Source: Lachnospiraceae bacterium
Lineage (GTDB): Bacteria; Bacillota; Clostridia; Lachnospirales; Lachnospiraceae
Direction: 5' to 3'
NCBI GenBank assembly: GCA_022792335.1
Contig: JAAWAV010000019.1
Span: 1 to 34,650 of the forward strand
Length of the DNA stretch: 34,650 nt
In this document: positions 1 through 8,540 of the stretch, in pieces
How the letters are laid out: the number at the start of each line of letters is the position of its first letter
Numbering within the stretch: the stretch's first letter is position 1
Notes under the pieces: model-generated
What the model was told of the DNA's origin: nothing
What the model saw: only the letters and a program-made list of their open reading frames with translations
Databases searched by the model: none
Program-made: the position numbers and the translations under genes

Positions 1-185
1 ATATCCCGTTTACTGTTGTTAGGTTGATGCTCCGCTTCTCTCCCCGTCTCCGGTTCTCAGCTGCTTCGCATCAGTTCTCTGAAACTTCTTTTAAGAAATT
101 TCAGGGGTTGGAATATACTGTTCAGTTATCAAGGTTCTCGCTCTGTTTCTGACTGTTTTTTTCTTTCGTCAGCGACAGCTTATTC
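1..185 (-). other. Untranslated leader of an rRNA operon (16S gene lies beyond the left edge)
   Basis: This stretch lies downstream of a consensus promoter (186-214, minus strand) and holds no gene. Read on the minus strand it contains CCTTGATAACTGAACAG (around 118-137), like the TTGAwAACTGAA element common in leaders and spacers of Firmicutes rRNA operons, and a hairpin GAAATTTCTT-AA-AAGAAGTTTC-type (around 82-105) that could be a processing stem. The identification as an rRNA leader is inference from promoter strength and these motifs; no 16S sequence is visible. Confidence 0.6.
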
Positions 186-214
186 AATATACCACACCAT
201 CTCTGTCGTGTCAA
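186..214 (-). promoter_or_regulatory. Strong rRNA-type promoter with A-tract UP element
   Basis: On the minus strand a perfect -35 TTGACA (209-214) and a -10 TATATT (186-191) are separated by exactly 17 bases. Immediately upstream (215-235) lies an almost pure A/T tract (AAAAAAATTTAAAAAAA), as expected for an UP element of a stable-RNA promoter. It reads out of the window to the left. Confidence 0.8.
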
Positions 215-314
215 CACTTTTTTTAAATTTTTTTGTTGTCGACTGCTGTCCTTTTCTGACCCCTCTTTTTTCTACGGTCAAACAGCCTTTTTATAACCTC
301 TCACTTATCATTTC

Positions 315-353
315 GCCCCGGCTGACAAAGGGCACACTCCGGTCAGCCAGGGC
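315..353 (-). terminator. Hairpin downstream of the amidase gene
   Basis: A 12-bp stem (minus strand GCCCTGGCTGAC pairing with GTCAGCCGGGGC, one G-U pair) lies 35 bases after the amidase stop and before the rRNA-type promoter. No U-run follows, so it may be a weak or factor-assisted terminator or an RNA-end stabiliser. Confidence 0.4.
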
Positions 354-388
354 AAATTTCTTGATTGTATTTGGTTACACAAAAAAGA

Positions 389-1177
389 TTATCTTCCGCC
401 GGCCGTAATAAACGTATTATATCCCATCTGGCGCAGTTTCTGTTCCATGCGTACTGCATTATCCAGTTTTTCGTAAGCTCCCACTTTCACACGAAAATAT
501 CCGTCCTCAGCCTCAATCCAGGCTGGAAAGCCTTCTGCCTGAAGCTGTTCCAGCATCTGATCCGCAAAATCCCGAACACGGTATGCTCCCACCTGTACCT
601 GATAAAGCGGTGTTCTTTCCGGACCCGTGGTCTGAGTCTCCACGTCATCCCCCACTGTTTTCAAAAAACCTTCTGCAATGGCCCTGGCAATTTCATTGAA
701 CTGTCTGTCAAACTGTTCATTGTCTGTTGGCGAATCAATAAAACCGGCTTCTACGAGTACGGCCGGCATGGAGGTTCTTCGCAACACTACCAAATTGGGA
801 CGCTCTGTAATTCCCCGATTTTCAAATCCCACATCTTCCAATTCATCATTGATATTTTCCGCTAACCGTTCTGCTTCTCCACCTTTACTGTATACAAGAG
901 TCTCAATGCCTGAAGCACCTCCCGGCGCCGCCGTAGCGTTTCTATGAATGGAAATGAAGTAATCAGCTCCGGAATTGTTCCCCATCACTGCTTTTTCATA
1001 AGGCGTATTATATACATCCTCAGTTCTTGTATAGGCCACATCGACGCCTGCCTGCTCCAGAATTTCTCCCACTGCAAGAGCCAGAGCCAAGGCGTCGTCT
1101 TTTTCCTTTCTGTCCTGATAAACAGCTCCCGGATCGCGTCCCCCGTGACCTGCATCCAAAATCACTTTATATGGCAT
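389..1177 (-). CDS. N-acetylmuramoyl-L-alanine amidase (Amidase_3) with C-terminal SPOR domain
   Basis: Zinc-dependent amidase that cleaves the bond between N-acetylmuramic acid and the first L-alanine of peptidoglycan peptides. The start at 1177 (MPYKVILDAGHGG) is chosen because AGGAGGAA lies 4-5 bases upstream; a longer reading to 1258 has no such site. The Amidase_3 domain spans about residues 1-175, with the zinc ligands in order: His in DAGHGG (H11), Glu in RKEKD (E25), His in SIHRNA (H78), and the catalytic Glu in VLVEAGF. Residues about 190-262 form a SPOR domain (YQVQVGAY ... FRVKVGAY), which binds denuded glycan strands at septa. No signal peptide or membrane segment is visible, so export is unexplained; release by lysis of the mother cell or a non-classical route is possible. 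It resembles CwlD/CwlC-type sporulation amidases in domain content. Stands alone between an rRNA promoter and the tyrS leader. Confidence 0.9.
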   Translation of the reverse strand: MPYKVILDAGHGGRDPGAVYQDRKEKDDALALALAVGEILEQAGVDVAYTRTEDVYNTPYEKAVMGNNSGADYFISIHRNATAAPGGASGIETLVYSKGGEAERLAENINDELEDVGFENRGITERPNLVVLRRTSMPAVLVEAGFIDSPTDNEQFDRQFNEIARAIAEGFLKTVGDDVETQTTGPERTPLYQVQVGAYRVRDFADQMLEQLQAEGFPAWIEAEDGYFRVKVGAYEKLDNAVRMEQKLRQMGYNTFITAGGR

Positions 1178-1261
1178 AACTTCCTCCTGCTGCCTGATAT
1201 GCTTCGTATTATTGTATGCATGTAAAAAAAAGTTGTTCCGTATTAAAGGGAAGATCACCTC

Positions 1262-1289
1262 TTGTATTTTTCTTTTTTTCTGTTATAAT
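1262..1289 (+). promoter_or_regulatory. Promoter of the tyrS T-box transcript
   Basis: TTGTAT (1262-1267), 16-base spacer, perfect TATAAT (1284-1289). The predicted RNA start near 1296 puts the T-box Stem I just inside the transcript. Confidence 0.6.
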
Positions 1290-1309
1290 GCCATTAAACC
1301 AATATACAA

Positions 1310-1686
1310 AGACTTTGATAGGAAGAAGTAAGTCGGTCCCCCGCTTCTCAGAGAGCATCCGTCTGGTGAAAGGATGCAGGCGGCGCCGATCTGAATACAT
1401 CTTGGAGTTGTCTGTCTGAACCTGCCTCTTATTTTGGATTCATGAAAAATATCTGTAGAATATGTTCAAATCTGAGTAAGGGAGCGCATTAGGACTGGCC
1501 GGAAGTGTCCGTTAGCGCACAGGAGAATACGCCGATGCGATTTGCCGTAGGGCTGAACGTCCCGCGGGATTTTGGGGTTGTTTTTGGTTGTTCTCCATGA
1601 GGAGGGTTCTGTGAGGAGCTCTCGAATAAGAGGTGGTACCGCGAAATCTGCATTCGCCCTCTGTCCAAAGGGACAGAGGATTTTTT
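1310..1686 (+). promoter_or_regulatory. Tyrosine T-box riboswitch with terminator, upstream of tyrS
   Basis: A tRNA-sensing leader that lets transcription continue when uncharged tRNA-Tyr binds. Stem I shows the AGTA motif (1327-1330), the GAGAG and GGTGAAAG apical elements, and a specifier loop with TAC (1396-1398, in GAATACATC), the tyrosine codon. The T-box AGGTGGTACCGCG is at 1631-1643; its TGGT bulge can pair with an ACCA tRNA 3' end, matching the A discriminator of tRNA-Tyr. The competing terminator is CCTCTGTCC-AAAG-GGACAGAGG (1658-1679) followed by six T. Specifier and downstream gene agree, so the assignment is firm. It accounts for most of the 615 bases between the amidase and tyrS. 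Confidence 0.93.
1658..1686 (+). terminator. T-box regulated intrinsic terminator
   Basis: Perfect 9-bp stem with a 4-base AAAG loop followed by A and TTTTTT. The 5' half of the stem lies just after the T-box, the standard arrangement for terminator/antiterminator competition. Confidence 0.85.
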
Positions 1687-1792
1687 ATGCACAGAAGTAC
1701 ACAGGGGAGGCTTGTTGTGCCGCTGTCTGGACGTTCTACGGACAGGCAGAATGTGAAGCCTCCACTCATTTTTTATCAGGAAGGAAAAAATT

Positions 1793-3022
1793 ATGAAGAT
1801 TTATGAGGAATTGCAAGCCAGAGGGCTGATTGCCCAGGTAACAGATGAACCGGAAATCCGGGAACTTATCAACAACGGCAACGCCCGGTTTTATATCGGC
1901 TTTGATCCCACGGCGGATTCCCTCCATGTGGGACACTTTATGGCGCTCTGTCTGATGAAGCGGCTCCAGATGGCCGGAAATAAGCCCATCGTCCTGATTG
2001 GCGGCGGCACCGGACATGTGGGAGACCCTTCCGGACGGACAGATATGCGCTCTATGATGACCAAAGAAACCATTGAGCAAAACTGTGAATGTTTCAAAAA
2101 GCAGATGGAACGTTTTATTGAGTTTGGCCCGGACAAAGCCATTATGGTAAACAATGCAGACTGGCTCTTAAAATTAAATTATGTAGAGCTTTTGCGGGAT
2201 GTGGGCGGTTGTTTTTCCGTCAACAACATGCTTCGCGCCGAGTGTTACAAACAGCGCATGGAAAAAGGGTTAAGTTTCCTGGAATTTAATTATATGATCA
2301 TGCAGGCATACGATTTTTACTATCTCCATCAGCATTACGACTGCAACATGCAGTTTGGCGGCAATGACCAGTGGTCCAATATGCTGGCCGGAACGGAACT
2401 GATTCGCAAAAAGACCACAGAAAATGAGGACGCCTATGCGATGACCATTACCCTCCTCATGAACTCCGAGGGTAAGAAAATGGGGAAAACTGCCAAAGGC
2501 GCCGTATGGCTCGATCCCAATAAGACTTCGCCCTTTGAATTTTACCAGTACTGGAGAAATACCGGCGACGCCGATGTATTAAAATGTATCCGTATGCTGA
2601 CTTTCCTCCCTCTGGAAGAAATTGATAAGATGGACCGATGGGAAGGAAGCCAGTTAAATGAGGCCAAGGAAATTCTGGCCTATGAACTGACCTGCCTGGT
2701 TCACGGCAAAGAAGAAGCCGACAAAGCCAAACAGGCGTCTCACGCCCTCTTTGCCGGCGAAGGGGATGAAACAGGTATGCCCTCTACGGAACTTTCTGCC
2801 GGACAGCTTACAGACGGCGTCATCGGAATCCTGGATCTTATGATGGTCTGCAAGCTGGCCCCTACCAAAAGCGAAGCCAGGCGTCTGGTTACTCAAGGAG
2901 GCGTTACAGTAGACGGTGAAAAAGCCACCCTTGAGACCAAGATCACCGAGGCACAGCTCCGAAGCGGTGCAAAAATCCGAAAAGGCAAGAAAGTCTATCA
3001 TAAGGCGCTGTTAAAAGCGTAA
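1793..3022 (+). CDS. tyrS: Tyrosyl-tRNA synthetase
   Basis: Class I aminoacyl-tRNA synthetase that charges tRNA-Tyr with tyrosine in the cytoplasm. The Rossmann catalytic domain carries HVGH (45-48, the HIGH motif), the GGTGHVGDPSGRTDMR loop typical of bacterial TyrRS, and KMGKT (229-233, the KMSKS loop). The C-terminal 70 residues form an S4 RNA-binding domain (KLAPTKSEARRLVTQGGVTVDG). At 409 residues the length is normal. GGAAGGA lies about 9 bases before the ATG. Expression is governed by the tyrosine T-box directly upstream, so the gene should respond to uncharged tRNA-Tyr. Monocistronic: the next gene is convergent. Confidence 0.97.
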   Translation: MKIYEELQARGLIAQVTDEPEIRELINNGNARFYIGFDPTADSLHVGHFMALCLMKRLQMAGNKPIVLIGGGTGHVGDPSGRTDMRSMMTKETIEQNCECFKKQMERFIEFGPDKAIMVNNADWLLKLNYVELLRDVGGCFSVNNMLRAECYKQRMEKGLSFLEFNYMIMQAYDFYYLHQHYDCNMQFGGNDQWSNMLAGTELIRKKTTENEDAYAMTITLLMNSEGKKMGKTAKGAVWLDPNKTSPFEFYQYWRNTGDADVLKCIRMLTFLPLEEIDKMDRWEGSQLNEAKEILAYELTCLVHGKEEADKAKQASHALFAGEGDETGMPSTELSAGQLTDGVIGILDLMMVCKLAPTKSEARRLVTQGGVTVDGEKATLETKITEAQLRSGAKIRKGKKVYHKALLKA

Positions 3023-3067
3023 GTTTCTGTGCCATAGGAAAAAGAATTTTATTTTGTAAGAAGAATC

Positions 3068-3085
3068 GCGTAAGCTTACGCTTTT
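3068..3085. terminator. Short bidirectional terminator between tyrS and the ABC exporter
   Basis: A self-complementary 14-mer GCGTAAGCTTACGC (3068-3081) followed by TTTT on the plus strand sits between two convergent genes. The loop is tight and the T-run short, so efficiency is uncertain. Confidence 0.45.
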
Positions 3086-3093
3086 ACGTCTTT

Positions 3094-5115
3094 TTATTCC
3101 AGCTCAAACGCTCCCGTATAAAGCTGGTAATATTTTCCGTGGTTGGCGATAAGCTCTTCATGGTCTCCCCGTTCGATGACCTGACCATGTTCCAGCACCA
3201 AAATCGCATTGGAATTTTTTACTGTGGACAGTCTGTGGGCAATGACGAATACCGTCCGGCCCTTCATCAGGCTGTCCATTCCTTTTTGGACAATAAATTC
3301 CGTTCTGGTGTCAATGCTGGAAGTCGCTTCATCTAAAATCATCACCGGAGGATCAGCCACCGCCGCTCTGGCGATGGACAGAAGCTGCCTCTGTCCCTGA
3401 GAGAGACTGGATCCGTTCCCGGTCAGCATGGTGTCATAGCCCTGGGGCAGCCGCCTGATAAAATCGTCGGCGTTGGCTAACTTCGCGGCATGACGCACTT
3501 CTTCATCCGTGGCATCCAGCCGCCCATACCGAATATTTTCCATAACTGTTCCGGTAAAGAGGCAGGTATCCTGGAGGACCATACCTAACGAACGCCTTAA
3601 ATCAGCCTTTTTAATTTTATTAATATTGATATTGTCATAACGGATCTTTCCGTCGCCAATGTCATAAAATCGGTTGATTAGATTGGTAATAGTGGTCTTT
3701 CCAGCCCCGGTGGCTCCCACAAAAGCCAGTTTCTGGCCCGGCTTCGCATAGAGAGTTACGTTGTGAAGAACTGTTTTTTCCGGCTCATAGCCGAAATCCA
3801 CATCAAAAAATCGTACGTCCCCCGTCAATTTTGTATAGGTAAGAGCGCCTGTCTCGTGAGGATGCCGCCAGGCCCAGATACCGTCCCTATCCGTCGTTTC
3901 CTCTACAATCTCCGCCGGAATCTGCTCCGGAAGTTCTTTCGCTTCATCCTTCGGCCGGATCCTTGTCAAGGTCACATAACCGTTATCTGCCTCCGGCTCC
4001 TCGTCCGTCAGTGCAAAAATCCGCTCTGCCCCTGCAAGTGCCATGATAATGGCATTAAGCTGCATGGACATCTGGTTGATGGGCATGGTAAAACTCCTGG
4101 AAAGTTGCAAAAAAGAGGCGATGGTTCCCAGAGTCATGCCGCCGATCCCATTCACAGCCAGAAGCCCGCCAAACACAGCCAGAAGTGCATACTGGAGATT
4201 TCCCAGATTCATGGAAACCGGTCCCAGGACATTGGCAAAGGTATTGGCGCTGGCGGCATTTTTGCAAAGTTCCTCATTCTTTTCGTCAAACTCCCGCTTC
4301 GCCTCCTCCTCATGGCAAAATACCTTGATGACCTTCTGGCCACTCACCATTTCTTCAATATAGCCGTTGACCTCTCCCAGAGATTTCTGCTGTCGTACAA
4401 AGTAAGTGGCGCTCCGGCCGCCAATTTTTTTGGAAATCATCACCAGACAGGTGATTGTCACCAGAATAAACAGGGTCAAATACACGCTGGTGTAAATCAT
4501 GGCGCAAAATACCAGCACAATGGTCGTGCAGGATGAAAGAAGCTGGGGAAAGCTCTGGGAAACCATCTGTCTGAGCGTGTCAATGTCATTGGTGTAATGG
4601 CTCATCACATCCCCAAAAGTATGAGTATCAAAATACCGGATGGGAAGGCTCTGCATATGGGAGAACATCTCATCCCGAATCCGCTTCTGGACTCCCTGAG
4701 AAATTCCTGCCATGATCCAGTTATAGCTAAAAGTACAGGAAACTCCTACCAGATAGACACAGGCCATGGTAAAGATGGCCCGGATTAATCCGTCGAATAC
4801 CGGGTTTGTTGTTAAAAGAAGCGGTTCGATATATTGGTCAATGAGGACACGCAGGAACATGGAGCCCGCCACATTGGCCGCCGTACTGAGTAAAATGCAG
4901 ACGACCACTACCGCGAACAGGGCTTTGTTCTGCCCGGCGATGTATCCAAAGAGCCGCTTTGCCGTTTTCGGATTCAACTTCATTCCTTTTGCCGGCGGCA
5001 TTCCCCGCATTCCCATCCTCCCAGGCATTCTGGCTACCCGGACGGTCTGTGGCGAAGCCGTTTCCTTTCGGACATCTCCCTGATTCATCTGTGCCGCTCG
5101 GTTCTCATTCGCCAT
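3094..5115 (-). CDS. ABC exporter half-transporter, canonical-site subunit
   Basis: Membrane-fused ATPase of a heterodimeric type IV ABC exporter, probably for drugs, lipids or peptides. An N-terminal cytosolic tail of about 45 residues (Met/Gly/Arg-rich) precedes six transmembrane helices and a C-terminal nucleotide-binding domain with Walker A GATGAGKTT, signature LSQGQRQ, Walker B VMILDEATSSID with the catalytic Glu, and H-loop IAHRLSTV. It therefore supplies a full set of catalytic residues, unlike its partner. The start at 5115 (MANENR) overlaps the partner's stop by 11 bases and has GGGAGG 8 bases upstream; an upstream in-frame ATG at 5166 would overlap further and has no clear site. 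Translationally coupled to the upstream subunit. The substrate cannot be told from sequence. Confidence 0.92.
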   Translation of the reverse strand: MANENRAAQMNQGDVRKETASPQTVRVARMPGRMGMRGMPPAKGMKLNPKTAKRLFGYIAGQNKALFAVVVVCILLSTAANVAGSMFLRVLIDQYIEPLLLTTNPVFDGLIRAIFTMACVYLVGVSCTFSYNWIMAGISQGVQKRIRDEMFSHMQSLPIRYFDTHTFGDVMSHYTNDIDTLRQMVSQSFPQLLSSCTTIVLVFCAMIYTSVYLTLFILVTITCLVMISKKIGGRSATYFVRQQKSLGEVNGYIEEMVSGQKVIKVFCHEEEAKREFDEKNEELCKNAASANTFANVLGPVSMNLGNLQYALLAVFGGLLAVNGIGGMTLGTIASFLQLSRSFTMPINQMSMQLNAIIMALAGAERIFALTDEEPEADNGYVTLTRIRPKDEAKELPEQIPAEIVEETTDRDGIWAWRHPHETGALTYTKLTGDVRFFDVDFGYEPEKTVLHNVTLYAKPGQKLAFVGATGAGKTTITNLINRFYDIGDGKIRYDNININKIKKADLRRSLGMVLQDTCLFTGTVMENIRYGRLDATDEEVRHAAKLANADDFIRRLPQGYDTMLTGNGSSLSQGQRQLLSIARAAVADPPVMILDEATSSIDTRTEFIVQKGMDSLMKGRTVFVIAHRLSTVKNSNAILVLEHGQVIERGDHEELIANHGKYYQLYTGAFELE

Positions 5116-6856
5116 CGCTTCCGCCTCCCTTCCTCTGAGACTCATAGACCTCTCTGTAAATTTCATTCTGTTCCAATAGTTCCTCGTGAGTACCGAAGCC
5201 GCTCACTCTTCCTCCGTCCAAAACGATGATCTTGTCGGCGTCCTCCACAGAAGAAATCCTCTGGGCGATAATAAATTTTGTCGTCGCCGGAATTTCCTCC
5301 CGGAAAGCTTTTCGGATCTGAGCGTCCGTGGCCGTATCCACAGCGCTGGTGGAGTCATCGAGAATCAAAATTTTCGGCCGCTTTAACAATGCTCTGGCGA
5401 TACAGAGTCTCTGCCTCTGGCCTCCGGATACATTGGCGCCGCCCTGCTCTATGTAAGTATCATAGCCGTCCGGAAACTCCCGGATAAAACCATCCGCCTG
5501 GGCCAGTCTGCAGGCATGGATCAGCTCTTCCTCTGTGGCATCCTGGTTTCCCCACCGGAGATTTTCCTTGATGGTTCCGGAAAAAAGGACATTTTTCTGA
5601 AGCACCATGGCTACTTGATTCCGTAAGGTTTCAATATCATAGTCCCGGACATCTAAACCACCCACAAAAAGCCGTCCTTCTGTGACGTCATAAAGCCTTG
5701 GAATAAGTTGAACCAGAGAGCTTTTGGAAGAACCGGTCCCGCCGATGATTCCCACGGTCTCCCCGGACATTATTTTCAGGTCAATATCCATCAGACAAAG
5801 TTTGTTTTTATCCCCTTTATAACTGAAAGAGACATGTTCAAAGGTAACAGAGCCATCCGCCACCTCAAACACTGGCTGCTTCGGATTCTTCAAGCTGCTC
5901 TCTTCATCCAGAATCTCCACAATCCGCTCTGCCGACGCCTTGGAAATAATCAGCATTACAAACACATTGGATAACATCATCAGACTCATAAGGATTTGCA
6001 TGGTATAGGAAAACATGCTCATCAACTGCCCTGTGGTCATCCCACCAGCCGTACCGTTTCCGCCCACAATCAGCCTGGCGCCGATCCAGGACAAAAGCAG
6101 CATACAGGTATAGACGGAAATCTGCATCAGAGGCATATTGAAAGCCACAGTCCTCTCCGCCTTTTTAAAATCCCGGTAAATACTCTCCGATACTTGGCCA
6201 AACTTCTCCTTCTCGTGTTCCTCTCTTACAAAAGACTTCACCACCCGAATCCCGTGCAGGTTTTCCTGTACCACCATATTCAGCCGGTCATAAGTTTTAA
6301 AGACCCGCTCGAAGAGGGGATGAGCATAGCTCATAATCAGAAACAACCCGATTCCAAGAACCGGGATCACACAAAGATAAATAACTGCCAACTTGGCATT
6401 CACCAGAAAGGACATAAACAGGGCAAAAACCAGAAGAATCGGCGACCGGACCGCCATGCGTATCATCATCTGAAATGCATTTTGTACATTCGTCACATCC
6501 GTCGTCAGTCTGGTGACAATGCTGGCCGTAGAAAATTTATCAATATTGGAAAAAGAATATTCCTGTACTTTATAATACATATCATGGCGTAAGTTTTTTG
6601 CAAATCCGGCTGAAGCTCTGGCCGCATGAGTTCCCGCCAGAATGCCAAAGCTCAAGGAAATCAGGCAACAGACGATCAAAAGAAGCCCGATCTGCCAGAT
6701 AGCCGTCATACTTCCTTTGTCAATCCCCTGATCGATGAGCTTTGCCATCAGCATGGGAATCAGAACCTCCATGGCTCCTTCCCCCACAATGTACGCAGGC
6801 GCCAGAATGGAATCTCGTTTGTATTCTCTGATACACCCCGCAAGCCGCTTTATCAT
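5105..6856 (-). CDS. ABC exporter half-transporter, degenerate-site subunit
   Basis: Partner subunit of the exporter, 583 residues, with an N-terminal six-helix domain and a C-terminal nucleotide-binding domain. Walker A is GGTGSSKSS and the signature is VSGGQRQ. After Walker B (ILILDD) the usual catalytic Glu is Asp, and the H-loop His is Gln (IIAQRISS). This pair of changes is the hallmark of the degenerate site in heterodimeric exporters such as TM287/288, LmrCD and BmrCD, so one of the two ATP sites should be nearly inactive. The start at 6856 (MIKRLAG) has GGAGGA 5 bases upstream; a reading from 6928 adds a lysine-rich stretch with no ribosome site. The gene follows the MarR gene by about 130 bases and overlaps the next gene by 11 bases. 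Confidence 0.92.
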   Translation of the reverse strand: MIKRLAGCIREYKRDSILAPAYIVGEGAMEVLIPMLMAKLIDQGIDKGSMTAIWQIGLLLIVCCLISLSFGILAGTHAARASAGFAKNLRHDMYYKVQEYSFSNIDKFSTASIVTRLTTDVTNVQNAFQMMIRMAVRSPILLVFALFMSFLVNAKLAVIYLCVIPVLGIGLFLIMSYAHPLFERVFKTYDRLNMVVQENLHGIRVVKSFVREEHEKEKFGQVSESIYRDFKKAERTVAFNMPLMQISVYTCMLLLSWIGARLIVGGNGTAGGMTTGQLMSMFSYTMQILMSLMMLSNVFVMLIISKASAERIVEILDEESSLKNPKQPVFEVADGSVTFEHVSFSYKGDKNKLCLMDIDLKIMSGETVGIIGGTGSSKSSLVQLIPRLYDVTEGRLFVGGLDVRDYDIETLRNQVAMVLQKNVLFSGTIKENLRWGNQDATEEELIHACRLAQADGFIREFPDGYDTYIEQGGANVSGGQRQRLCIARALLKRPKILILDDSTSAVDTATDAQIRKAFREEIPATTKFIIAQRISSVEDADKIIVLDGGRVSGFGTHEELLEQNEIYREVYESQRKGGGSDGE

Positions 6857-6985
6857 GTTATCCTCCTTCTGTTTTTTTATTTTTATTGAATTTAAAATGT
6901 TGTTATTCTGAATTACCTTCTTTTTCAAACCATTTCTGATCCACTTTAAAGAATGATATTTATATTTCCGAAATCTTCTTCCAAC

Positions 6986-7435
6986 TCAGTCACTCCTGTT
7001 CAAATTGTCCCGGATGCGGGATAGCATCTGAATCAGCGTCTGGAGTTCTTCCTCAGAAAACCCTCTGGAAATCCTCTCCTCCACCAGATCAATTTCTCGG
7101 CGGACAGAAGTGTCCAGGGAAACGGCCTTTTTTGTCATCACAATCCGTTTAAGCCTTGCGTCGTACGGTACCTCCTCCCGGTAAATAAGGCCGTTCTTCT
7201 CCATGAGTTGCAAAAGACCTGTAGCAGAGGAACGATTAATACCAAACTGTTTCTCAATGTCCTTCTGAAAAATTTCTTTTCCACGATTCTCCTGTAAATA
7301 CTTAAGAATCCAGACATGAGTCCCCGTCATCTGATTGGCACACTGTACTGCAGTCGACCGATCGATATATTTCTTGATCAGCCTGAACGTCTGTTTAATC
7401 TCAAATCCAATATGAAATCGGTGCGGTTCGTCCAT
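6986..7435 (-). CDS. MarR-family transcriptional regulator
   Basis: Winged-helix repressor of 149 residues, likely a dimer. The DNA-binding part is at about residues 60-105: KDIEKQFGINRSSATGLLQLMEKNGLIYREE is the recognition helix followed by the wing (PYDARLKRIVMT). AAAGGGGG lies about 8 bases before the ATG. It is first in an apparent operon with the two ABC exporter subunits, and a 13-base palindrome sits on the start region of its promoter. The likely role is self-repression and repression of the exporter, relieved by a ligand the pump exports. That is inference from the common MarR-ABC arrangement; the ligand is unknown. Confidence 0.9.
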   Translation of the reverse strand: MDEPHRFHIGFEIKQTFRLIKKYIDRSTAVQCANQMTGTHVWILKYLQENRGKEIFQKDIEKQFGINRSSATGLLQLMEKNGLIYREEVPYDARLKRIVMTKKAVSLDTSVRREIDLVEERISRGFSEEELQTLIQMLSRIRDNLNRSD

Positions 7436-7512
7436 ACAGATGCCCCCTTTCTATTTTTTATTCCAAAAGATATCAAGTCTTTTCTCTCTATTTAGTTTCT
7501 ATCCGAACTGTT

Positions 7513-7525
7513 TTGTTCCGAACAA
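7513..7525. promoter_or_regulatory. Palindromic operator (probable MarR site)
   Basis: Perfect palindrome TTGTTCCGAACAA, touching the -10 box of the MarR promoter on its downstream side. A second CCGAAC half-site lies at 7503-7508, 15 bases away in direct orientation. The position would block RNA polymerase. Confidence 0.6.
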
Positions 7526-7553
7526 TTTTAGCACAAAAAATTATTCACGTCAA
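7525..7553 (-). promoter_or_regulatory. Promoter of the MarR-ABC exporter operon
   Basis: Minus-strand -35 TTGACG (7548-7553), 17-base spacer, -10 TAAAAT (7525-7530). The RNA would start near 7518, inside the palindrome. Confidence 0.75.
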
Positions 7554-7599
7554 CCAAAAATCTGCCCTCGATGGATCCGCCCTCCTGTAGAAAGTCTGC

Positions 7600-8340
7600 T
7601 TATCCCATATCTCCATTTTCATAAATTCCGGCTTCTTTCCTGACTCGCCGGATGGTTTCCCGACTTTCAAAACAACAGTCTCCAATCCGGGCCACCGGCA
7701 TCATCCCCATGAGAGAATTGGTAAGAAAACATTCTTCAAACCGGCCTATCTCCTCAGCCAAGATCTGGCCTTCTGTAACGTCACATCGCTCCATCAAAAC
7801 TTCCCGTACAATGCCCGGAAGGAGACCACAGGAAAGCTTCGGGGTAAACAGTTTCCCTTCCCGAACGAAAAAGATATTGGATATGCAGCCTTCACAGATC
7901 TCACCTTTGCTGTTCAAAAAAATTGCTTCATCAAATCCCCGCTCCGCTGCCCGACGTTTTTCCAGTATACAGTCCCCATAGTTTAAGGTTTTGTGACGAG
8001 TCAGCGAAGAATGCTCATTGCGCCTTCCTTTTGCGAAGTCTGCGACAAATCCCCTCTCATAATCTTGCTTGGTATAGGGGTTCTCCCTTGGAAAAAACAA
8101 CTTATTTTTTTCAGATATGACGATTTTAAGAGCCCCTGTAGTAATGTTTTCCACCTTCAGATACTCATACACTTCTTCTTTTGTCACCCGCCTGGAAATT
8201 CCGAGAAATGCAAGCGTAGCGTCAAGCCGCCTTAGATGCCGTTCTAACCATATGGGGCGGCCGCTAAGGGCAATGGTCTCAAATGCCCCCAACCCAAACA
8301 AAAACCCCTCGTCCAGCACAATCTTCCTGTCTATCTCCAT
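7600..8340 (-). CDS. pabC: Aminotransferase class IV, probable aminodeoxychorismate lyase
   Basis: PLP enzyme of fold type IV; in this context it should release pyruvate from 4-amino-4-deoxychorismate to give p-aminobenzoate for folate. Family landmarks: the N-terminal D-GFLFGLGAFET segment, the PLP-binding lysine in RHKTLNYGDCI (middle of the protein), and the EICEGCISNIFFV strand that binds the cofactor phosphate. The length of 246 residues is slightly short for PabC (about 270). The start at 8340 (MEIDRKIVLDEG) is preceded by GGAAAGGA; the frame stays open to 8544, but that 68-residue extension is Arg/Trp-rich and unlike any PabC, so I exclude it. A strong AAGGAGGA at about 8521-8529 has no ATG or GTG after it in this frame. 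Third gene of the pab operon. D-amino-acid aminotransferase is an alternative, made unlikely by the neighbours. Confidence 0.85.
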   Translation of the reverse strand: MEIDRKIVLDEGFLFGLGAFETIALSGRPIWLERHLRRLDATLAFLGISRRVTKEEVYEYLKVENITTGALKIVISEKNKLFFPRENPYTKQDYERGFVADFAKGRRNEHSSLTRHKTLNYGDCILEKRRAAERGFDEAIFLNSKGEICEGCISNIFFVREGKLFTPKLSCGLLPGIVREVLMERCDVTEGQILAEEIGRFEECFLTNSLMGMMPVARIGDCCFESRETIRRVRKEAGIYENGDMG

Positions 8341-8540
8341 CTCATTCCTTTCCTGTTTCTCCCCTGTCCGTCCCCTTACTCGTTTCCATTCTGCTTTCCG
8401 CCCTGTTTTTATGGCTCCTCGGAGGTTTTCCATCCATACTCTATGCTGCCGCGGCTGTCCAGTCTTTCTCCAGTTTGTACGGTTTCCAGGCCGGTTGATA
8501 CGGCTTTCCAGGCCCCAGGTCGTCCTCCTTACTGTTCTTC

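Noticed and set aside
3763..4536. Plus-strand open frame of about 257 codons opposite the ABC exporter gene
   Set aside because: Antisense shadow; His/Lys-rich with no domain.
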